A stretch of DNA of 64,000 nt from Cristatella mucedo. Taxonomy: Eukaryota; Bryozoa; Phylactolaemata; Cristatellidae. Positions 57,401-64,000 of the stretch are shown here, one piece after another (position 1 is the stretch's first letter; every line of letters starts with the position of its first letter). The stretch is from assembly GCA_009760855.2 (NCBI GenBank), contig WPIO01000002.1, positions 3,555,001 to 3,619,000 of the forward strand. The letters are read 5' to 3'. The position numbers were made by a program, and so were the translations under genes. A model generated the notes under the pieces. That model was not told the DNA's origin, made no database searches, and saw nothing but the letters and a program-made list of their open reading frames with translations.

Positions 57401-60168
57401 GCGAGTAGTGGCAGGATAGCTAAACTCACATATAACAACTTAAAACCTCGTACAAGTTTCAGTCAAGTCTTAGAGCTTATCACTTCATCCACAGTGTCAA
57501 CACTGTTGCGAGTGCACAACCCTTCGCAGAAAAACTGACGGGTTTAGTCTCCTTGGTAGTTTTGATAGATTTCTTGATAACTTTTGATACAGTTTTATAT
57601 AGTCCTTGTTGGAGCTTATTGTCTCCCTTGGGAGTCACTGAAAATTCACTGCACTCGTTAAGGTTCTGTCTCAGCAGGGGATTTCCGAATGCAGATCTCA
57701 ATAGCCAATGATCATCTAGGGAGTTCTTAATGTATGAAGTACCGCAAGGATTTATTCTATTAGGATTCTTTTCATGATCAATATATTCCTTTGCCAATAT
57801 AATCGCCAAACACACTTTGGGTTTTCATTTTTATTCAGCTGGTCATCAAGCTGAACACGTGCTTAACTCTTCCCTGCCTTCAAGCCGATCAAACTCTCTA
57901 AATCATATGGTTCCCCTATTGTTGATATTCGTACCTGGATGAAAGCACAAGTTCTTAATTTGAATGAAGATAGCAATGAAATTACTAGTTATGGAAAAAC
58001 CTAGGGTTGATCAGAAATTTGAAAACAACCCACAAAATGGGCTCGGCCAGCATATCGTCCATTGCTTTTACACGCAATATGGATGTCAAGTTTTAAAACT
58101 ACCTTTCACTGGATGACTATTTAATCACCACCGTCATGTCAGCATACTTTCTGCTATACAGTAGCTTAAAATGCACCTGTTTATTACGGCATTTCGTGGG
58201 TCTCTTGTGATTCGTCCCTTCGGGTGCATATGCATGCTTACACTGTGCCTGCTGCTTGCGGATGTTACCGTGGATTAATTTTTATTGATTTGTATACAGC
58301 ACTTTTAAATTTCCAAGAAAGAGATTTAGTTCTCAGAGGGCGCTATACAAATGTATTATTATTATTATAATAGAATTCCTGATATTCGGGCTGGGCTGTC
58401 TAATATTAGGCTATTAAAGCTAAAATGGTCCACACATTTTGACATACCATGAGTTCTTCTATTTACCAGTTATTGCTCGTCCTCGTGCTTATGCAATTTG
58501 ATACTGATTTTGCTGCAAAGCTCTGCATATGTGCTTGTCTGTCGTGAGCTTTGCAGCTTCCACACGGTATCTCTTAAAAAAGACCCGCGTGGGCTTTCGA
58601 TCAAACAGAAAATCGATATCAAGGTTCTGTCACTCACTTTTAGGTTCCTTTGTTCTATTTCCGACGAAACGCTTACTAATCAGGCTTCGCATCTACTGGC
58701 CTGCTCTTCCGACTCAAGTCGTTTATCAGTGTTTCTAACCACCTGAACTCCTTTGGAGACTATTGCTTTAGTTAATATGTTCCCAAATCCTGGAACTCAT
58801 TTTCGACTGTCACGCCACGACATTCCGTGCCCACCTGCTCCTATCAGCATTCGCTTGTCCGTGTGAATTGTCCTTTGTTTACCAATGTGTGCTGACACAG
58901 TGCATCTTATCGCTATCCAATTGAAACGCCTTTTGTACGTCTTATGTAAGGCTCATACAAAGAGCTTAGTTGTCTTTGGGTGCAATACAATATCTTTTTT
59001 ATTATTATTTCTAGTCAAAGAGTGAAGGATGTGCTGCATACTGCATGTCTTCATGAAATCGAATGGAGAATATATCTACAGGCTGCGATGTACGCTCGTA
59101 AAAAGGTCACCGTTCAGACTTCGTTGCTCGCACCCACTAGCACGACGTGCATAATTATTGCCTGGCGCACACATACCGGCTTCAAGTATAGGGTGTTGCC
59201 CCTAACGTAGCTGTTTTGCGCTTCTGGCGTGTAGGCTTGAAACTCCCAGTTCTGAAAAAAAGATACTCTTACAGGGGAAACGTGCTTTTAAGCGGACGCA
59301 GGCACGGCAGCCACTGATTCTGGCCCCCCCCCCCGATCTGGCTGATTGAGCGGGTGCTGCATCGAATAGCAAGCTCGAGCAATCGCACTGAATAGCCGAG
59401 ATCTTACATAGCCACCGTAGAGTGACACCTCGTGGTCCCATTTGGAGATATCGAGAGATCCAAAGTAGTCCTCGAGCACCAGCTGATACTGTCCGCTCTG
59501 TCGCACGTGCATGTGCACGGTAGCCGGTGGGACGATCGCTTCCGCTTCGGCCGGCCTCGGCTTACTCGCGTCGACGGCTTTCCACGTTTGACCGAGCAGG
59601 TTATGCTCGCGACCACTCTGCACTTGGCGCACCCAATAGTGGATCGTGTCTCCAGCGTTCACAACTACAGCCTTGTTCTCGTGAAGCCACGTCCCATCTA
59701 AAATAAGAAACGTCATGTTGAAAGCTAAGCGAGAGTGCGACGCTGGCCAGAGCAAGGCGACCCGTCCGTTCATTTTGTCGCCGGCCGCGGTGGCTCCCAG
59801 CTGCTACTACCGTGCGACTTATTGTGGATGCCAAAGCTCCACTTTCCCGCCTCTGCGCCGAGTATGGGCTCGTTCACGCTGTAGTGCAGCACTACGAGCG
59901 TTGTCCCCGGAACGTCTGCAACGACCGCAAATGCGCCCTGGCCACCACAGTCGCCGACGCACAGGTGTGCCGCTTAAGACAGGGAACGGCGGTGTAGTTC
60001 GATTGGGTCCGATTAAGTTAGGCGCGCGCGCGAACGCTTACCGGCGACCTCGAAACGGACACCCTGCGGACTTAGAAGGGACACGGTCGACTGGGGTACT
60101 AGCGCCGAGCGCACCCGCAACAACAGCAAAGCCGCGATAACTAGCAGCGGTGCCGCAGCGGCAGCCAT
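53725..60168 (-). CDS. Beta-1,3-glucan-binding protein / GH16 beta-1,3-glucanase (11 exons)
   Basis: Secreted invertebrate protein of the GNBP/LGBP family, which binds or cleaves beta-1,3-glucan in innate immunity or digestion. Exons in order: 60168-60042, 59915-59811, 59697-59408, 59251-59177, 56530-56470, 56376-56209, 55951-55874, 55751-55649, 55527-55474, 54456-54330, 53937-53725. The sum is 1401 nt in one frame: 466 residues plus stop. Residues 1 to about 21 are a signal peptide (MAAAAAPLLVIAALLLLRV). About 25-110 is a CBM39-like module (GTTLVVLHYSVNEPILGAEA, then GDTIHYWVRQV). About 145-466 is the GH16 fold (ISKWDHEVSLYGGYNWEFQAY, split here by an intron). The catalytic motif E-I-D-I-V-E is intact at E294, D296, E299, unlike insect GNBPs that have lost it, so hydrolytic activity is likely. 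No GPI or membrane tail. Start context CACAATGG. Exact orthology is not determined. Confidence 0.94.
55210..55365 (-). repeat. tRNA-derived SINE, family A, copy 5
   Basis: Minus strand head with box-B-like gtgttcgaatcct, gagattcttaattgccaact, body gtgatagccgttacggctct and tail cactatacaaacgaggcagt. It lies in glucanase intron 9, in the gene's sense orientation. Confidence 0.8.
55474..55951 (-). CDS. Glucanase exons 7-9: catalytic centre
   Basis: Exon 7 (55951-55874) encodes IWLLPRQDKYGIWPRSGEID followed by IVETI, with the nucleophile E294, D296 and acid/base E299. Exon 8 (55751-55649) encodes NRNYGGLGIWEVGSTLHWG and AANNRFMMTHQK. Exon 9 (54 nt, 55527-55474) encodes YADSFHKYVLDWTKDHI, the family's FH.Y.L.WT..HI motif. 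All phases match. Confidence 0.94.
56209..56530 (-). CDS. Glucanase exons 5-6: GH16 core
   Basis: Exon 5 (56530-56470) encodes TLTADRFGEQFLRSGVWDMN; exon 6 (56376-56209) encodes MYGRCTNDGAWGCVREGKY, NPVMSAKLRSRATIKYGRVE and LAKMPRGDWLWP, the family's IKYGRVE...DWLWPAIW block. Exon 5 is separated from exon 4 by a 2.6 kb intron filled with LINE copies. Confidence 0.93.
56840..58370 (+). mobile_element. L2/CR1 LINE lineage A, rearranged copy in glucanase intron 4
   Basis: Broken plus-strand order: a SFFYKNTVESEVKIIKCRFP-like start, ITNTINMF-type and PSKTLERVV blocks near 57240-57420, PQGFILLGF near 57740-57770, FYSAGHQAEH near 57830, and the 3' tail ending gcgctatacaaatgtattat at 58340-58375. 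Confidence 0.72.
58371..59015 (+). mobile_element. L2/CR1 LINE lineage A, second copy in glucanase intron 4
   Basis: Begins in the DIRAGL.NIRLLK-like region, then CRELCSFHTVSLK, IDIKVLSLTFRFLCS, and a decayed 3' tail ending near gggtgcaatacaatatct. Confidence 0.72.
59177..60168 (-). CDS. Glucanase exons 1-4: signal peptide, CBM39-like module, GH16 start
   Basis: Exon 1 (60168-60042) encodes the signal peptide and QSTVSLLSPQGVRFEVA. Exon 2 (59915-59811, 105 nt) encodes VPGTTLVVLHYSVNEPILG and KWSFGIHNKSH; it is needed to complete the glucan-binding module, and skipping it would also keep frame. Exon 3 (59697-59408) encodes DGTWLHENKAVVVNAGDTIH through EDYFGSLDISKWDHEVSLYG. Exon 4 (59251-59177) encodes NWEFQAYTPEAQNSYVRGNT. 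Confidence 0.9.
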
Positions 60169-60450
60169 TGTGGCCGGCGAGAGTTGCTGCCCACAGAATG
60201 AATTGCTGAGCAAAAGTGCTGCTTAGGTGGCGAGCTATTTCGCTGGCGCTGCCCCATAAAGAGACGCCGCCTGCTGCTTCCTCTCACGCACACCCACCAA
60301 TTACGTGCGGAGCTTGAGAAAACAGAGCCTAAAGATATGCAGGTAAAAAACGCCGCCGTGCACTGATTCCACTCTGTCGGTTCCCTTACCGTCGCATGCA
60401 GAGAATGAGGGAGGCTAGTGCACCTGAGCGTCGTGCCTTCTGAGCTGAAG
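60169..60450. promoter_or_regulatory. CpG-rich region upstream of the glucanase (putative promoter)
   Basis: CG dinucleotides are dense from about 59400 to 60370, covering exons 1-3 and about 200 bp upstream of the ATG. No canonical TATA box in the expected position on the minus strand. Promoter role inferred. Confidence 0.5.
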
Positions 60451-60711
60451 AGGACTATATGTGTAAAAGCGAACCTTTATTTTTGCAGAAGTTTTGTGGG
60501 TGGTTTTCATCTAGTACGAGATTTCCCATAAAGTCCGCGAACAATTCTTTCGTCACCATCAGTTATTTCGCCTATTCCTCAGCGCACAGAAGCAGGCGCA
60601 TGTAAGGCAACCAGTATCGCTTGAAAAATGGAGGGAACGACGCCGTAACTTCATGTTGCCTAAACTGAGCTTGGCATTTCATTGCTGCTAAGTATAAATT
60701 GGAATAAATAG

Positions 60712-60842
60712 GTAATTTATTCGTGCAGTGCCCTAAGAGACCTTAATCTCAATCCAGGCGCTTTTCATAAGCCACAGGGCTCGAGCCCGCGTTCTTGGTC
60801 ATTAGAGTCGAGCACCTTGACCCTTGAACCAAACCGGGGCGG
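60712..60842 (-). repeat. tRNA-derived SINE, family B, copy
   Basis: Minus strand: aaggtgctcgactctaatga, gcgggctcgagccc, atgaaaagcgcctggattga, gattaaggtctcttagggca, ctgcacgaataaattacc. Confidence 0.75.
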
Positions 60843-61074
60843 CTCCGGAATATTTCCCAGTCACATGTGTAGAAACCAGCAATTTCCAGCATCGCGCAAA
60901 GATCCGCTGAGCTCGAGCTCACCCGCGTGACAATACGCGCCAAGCTGTCGCAGCCAATGTCCGCCTGACCTAATGCGCGAGCTTCGGTCCGTGTGAATAC
61001 TGATCCACGGATCTAGCTCGAACGTGCTTCCGGTCTGTACCCGGAGCGCAGAGACTTCGAGCTTTTTACAGGAC

Positions 61075-61612
61075 AGTGCTGATATGCACAAGAAGCCTGT
61101 CTGCGGTATCCAAGGTTTTGTCGCTCACTTTGAGGTCCCTTCATTCTTTGGCTCCAGCCTGTCTATCAGATCAACTCCCCCACCAGGCCAAGCATCGTAC
61201 CACCCGCTTTTTGGAATCCAACAGTTTACCAATACCTCGTACAAACCTCAAATTCTTTGGAGACCGTGCATTTAGTTGGTATGCTCCCAAAGCCTGGAAC
61301 TCACTCCCGACTTGCGTCACAACATCCCCTAACTTGACCACATTTAAAGAGAACACACCTATTTAGGACACAATTTAGTGGGTCCGTGTGATTAGTCTTT
61401 TATGTGCTTATGCGTGCTGACACTGTACATGCTGCCACTAACCGCACTTGCATGCTGACCCTGTGCATGTCACCCCTAACCATTTTATTCATGTTGTTTA
61501 TCAAGCATGATACCACTCACCTTTCGATCGTGTTTCCTTTGCAGCAAATGGAAAGCGCCTAGAAAGAGATCGAGTTCTCTGAGGGCGCTTTATCAAGTGT
61601 ATTGTTATTATA
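61075..61612 (+). mobile_element. L2/CR1 LINE lineage A, 3' end
   Basis: Reads GIQGFVAHFEVPSFFGSSL / SLTLRSLHSLAPACLSD in two frames, then FGDRAFSWYAPKAWNSLPT and the complete tail (cctagaaagagatcgagttc, gagggcgctttatcaagtgt). One of the least decayed 3' ends in the window. Confidence 0.85.
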
Positions 61613-64000
61613 GCTTCGAGCTAGGGCTTTGGTCTCGCGGAGTGGCCTGTCAGCTGTCAACTATCAATAATCTCTGCGATCTAAGCGAGAGTGCGAGGCT
61701 GGCGCTGGAGCAATTCGCGCCATGTTTTTATGCAAAGTGAAAAGCTCACCGGGCACTGAACTTACCTACGGTAATATATCGGTTCCAATGAGGGATATTG
61801 GCAGAGCGCACCGAGTCTGCGACTGCCCACCTGCCCCGTCCGAAGCCGACGTGAGCGCCAATTATTCGTCGATGTCGCGAGGGCGTAGCCACACCCAGCT
61901 ACCGTCTCTGTCGCAGAGTTAGAAAAGTCAGCACTGCCTGTATAGAGGTAGCAAAGTCCCACACCGTTGAAAGAGATTTTATTTAAGCGATGAGCACCCA
62001 GCAGTGGCTGTGTGCCTTAGGTGATGCTTAAACGCAGGTCATTGCCAATCGAACCCGGATTACCAAAGTGTTAAGCTCAGGTATTTTGGTATGAAGTAGT
62101 TCATGTATTACCCGTTTTTGAAAAACTTGAAGCCTTAGCCGGGGAATTTGCGACTCTACTGCAAGCAAAATTAAGTGAAGCACATTCGGGGTTTTCTCTT
62201 TATGCACTGTACTTAAACGCGTAATCTCTTTATGTGCATAGAAATTTCCAAAATGGACTGTTTTGATGGAGAGGCCGTAATCTTCTCTGACGCAAATTGA
62301 CATGATTTTCGGCGGGAATTAACGTAAGGCGCACGACCCGTTGCTTCGAATGCGCATTCGTTTTCCCGACAGAGTAAATACTGTCTCCAAGCTGAATGGT
62401 TGCCAGGGACGCACCGGGGTGGGGCATTGAGGAGAGGTAGCTATTTACATTCTTCGCCATTAACGTTACGCGGGGCACTGTTCAAAACAGTTTCCGTCCG
62501 TTCGCTTTAAGGCGGGGATGGGGCCTGCTTTTTAACTAGCTCACCAGAACTAACAAGTCCCGCGATACCGAGAGGCAATCCTCGCGGGAACTTGATTAGG
62601 CCGCCTCCGCGCGACCTCAGGCCCACTTCAAGGTGCCCCGATAAACTGTGTGCAGCCCTTGCAGCGCTGATGCGCGGTGTGGGAAAAGCCACATTTGCTT
62701 ACAGATTTGATAGAGCAGGTACCTCGACTTGACACGTGCCACTCTGGAACTGACAGCTGCGGCCGACGAACATAATCATGGCGGCCTTTATACTAGATAA
62801 TGGGGCCTCGCCTATTTTTATTACCAGGACGCGTGCAAGCATCTTTGTTCGCCTGCTTTACCGACGGGTTCGCATTAGGCGCATATTGGGCATATTCTGC
62901 GCTGCCTTCAAATCCTTCAAGTCTGAGGTGTGAGCGATCCCTACCACGACAAGGATAACAATATTCCGCTGCCGAGAAATTCTCTCTTTAGAGTTAATTC
63001 ATTCTAGCTTTGGAATTATATTGCGTGGCTTCACAGGCAGCGAGTTTCGCTAAGGAATGACCAGCACTGAATGGAATCCAGTTTTAAGGCAATACATCCA
63101 CGAAAGAACCACGAACGACACTTGTCGAATGCTAAAGGAAGAACAGCGATTGACAACCGGGCCATTCGTTGGCTAGTGTGGACCTCTCAGTTAGACAGGC
63201 TGCGAAAAAATTCGTCATCGGCTCTTTACAGTGCATTTTAATACCAGCTGACGTAGCCGCGGGCTTCTTACCATATACTCTTTAACCAGATTGAGAGACT
63301 TGTCAGGTCCCAGACGTAATAGAAAAATCGATTTGCCAATGATAATGCCTTCGGTGCACAGAAGCTGAGGAATTAAAATTAATTTCAAGTGGAAGGCCGC
63401 TATCAGAATATTAAGCAATTCTCCGAGCGAAATAGTGCTTAATCTTTCTTGAGCAAGCAATTCTTGATGAAAAGCTGAAGAGAAAATTATCCGGATTATA
63501 GCATTCACTGGAAAACTCCATGTAAGAGAATTTCTGCCAATGGGCTGTAAGAGCTGTTTCTTATTGGCTCGACGCTCAAAAGTATAAACAACGGTCATTA
63601 TTGCCTAGAAACTTTGCTCCAATGACGGCATAGTGATTAACTTTAAATTAATCTATTTGCGATATAAAAACTGATAAAGCTACGTCTTGTAGTTCAAATT
63701 TAGCCTGACAGAACCGCGAATGAATCAAAGTTAACATGCATTTAATCTGAAGTCATATAAAGATGAGCACTCAAAAGGGCTCATAAATGATTAGATGTTT
63801 CATATTTGCATAATCGCTTTCTCGAAAACCCATGCAAATAATCCTCCATTATGTTTTCAGTAAACTGTCCTTGGTATCGGCATTTAAAGTCGAGTACATA
63901 TTAGTGAAAGCGTTTGCCTTACTCTTCTGAGTAAGCTCCCACGTTCTCCATTAATTTCTCAAGTTGAGCATAAAGGATATGGACTATACGTGACTCGCTG
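61613..64000. other. Distal intergenic region, no gene assigned
   Basis: CpG-rich patch at about 62480-62900 suggests a further promoter. Two overlapping-register minus-strand open frames (62478-62230 and 62303-62028) run end to end through one frame change, without family resemblance. A minus-strand frame at 63598-63215 (127 codons) is unrecognised. A plus-strand ATG in good context at 62778 opens MAAFILDNGA. Confidence 0.4.

Noticed and set aside
59316-59330. Run of C residues as a regulatory G-quadruplex
   Set aside because: A single homopolymer in an intron; simple-repeat or assembly artefact is equally likely.
62778-62950. Plus-strand start MAAFILDNGA resembling the N-terminus of actin-related protein 6
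   Set aside because: The match ends after ten residues, the expected YNAKIG does not follow and no later exons are visible to 64000.

Overview
This is about 64 kb of nuclear DNA from an invertebrate animal. The protein-coding genes are split by GT-AG introns. They encode a ribosome-biogenesis factor, a subunit of the augmin (HAUS) mitotic spindle complex and a secreted beta-1,3-glucan-binding/beta-1,3-glucanase protein of an invertebrate family. The introns and spacers are full of decayed L2/CR1-type LINEs, tRNA-derived SINEs and cut-and-paste DNA transposons. The augmin subunit still resembles its vertebrate counterpart at motif level, and the glucanase keeps both its N-terminal carbohydrate module and its catalytic motif. 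That fits a non-insect invertebrate (for example a lophotrochozoan or deuterostome), but the species cannot be named from this sequence.

Layout. (1) 1288-3858, plus strand: 3' exons of RSL24D1 (60S pre-ribosome assembly); its N-terminal exons were not found with confidence. (2) 3859-7600: spacer with a LINE fragment. (3) 7601-45566, minus strand: HAUS6, rebuilt as 20 exons whose coding lengths sum to 3276 nt (1091 codons plus stop) with every intron phase matching; its introns hold most of the repeats. (4) 45567-53724: a CpG-rich promoter-like segment, then nested LINE, SINE and hAT copies. (5) 53725-60168, minus strand: a GH16 glucanase with an N-terminal CBM39-like module, rebuilt as 11 exons, 466 residues plus stop. 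(6) 60169-64000: its CpG-rich upstream region, a LINE 3' end and a second CpG-rich patch with no gene assigned.

The genes have no common pathway: ribosome assembly, spindle microtubule branching and glucan recognition or digestion. RSL24D1 and HAUS6 converge tail to tail; HAUS6 and the glucanase are in tandem on the minus strand.

The mobile elements form a clear nested record: a 1.6 kb hAT element with an exact 8-bp target duplication inside a LINE; a 396-bp hAT-type MITE with an exact 8-bp target duplication; a pogo-like MITE inside a larger inverted-repeat element; and a tRNA-derived SINE family whose 3' end matches the resident L2 LINE. I found no CRISPR array, operon or prokaryotic system. 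All exon models come from reading splice signals, frame and family resemblance by eye, without alignment software.
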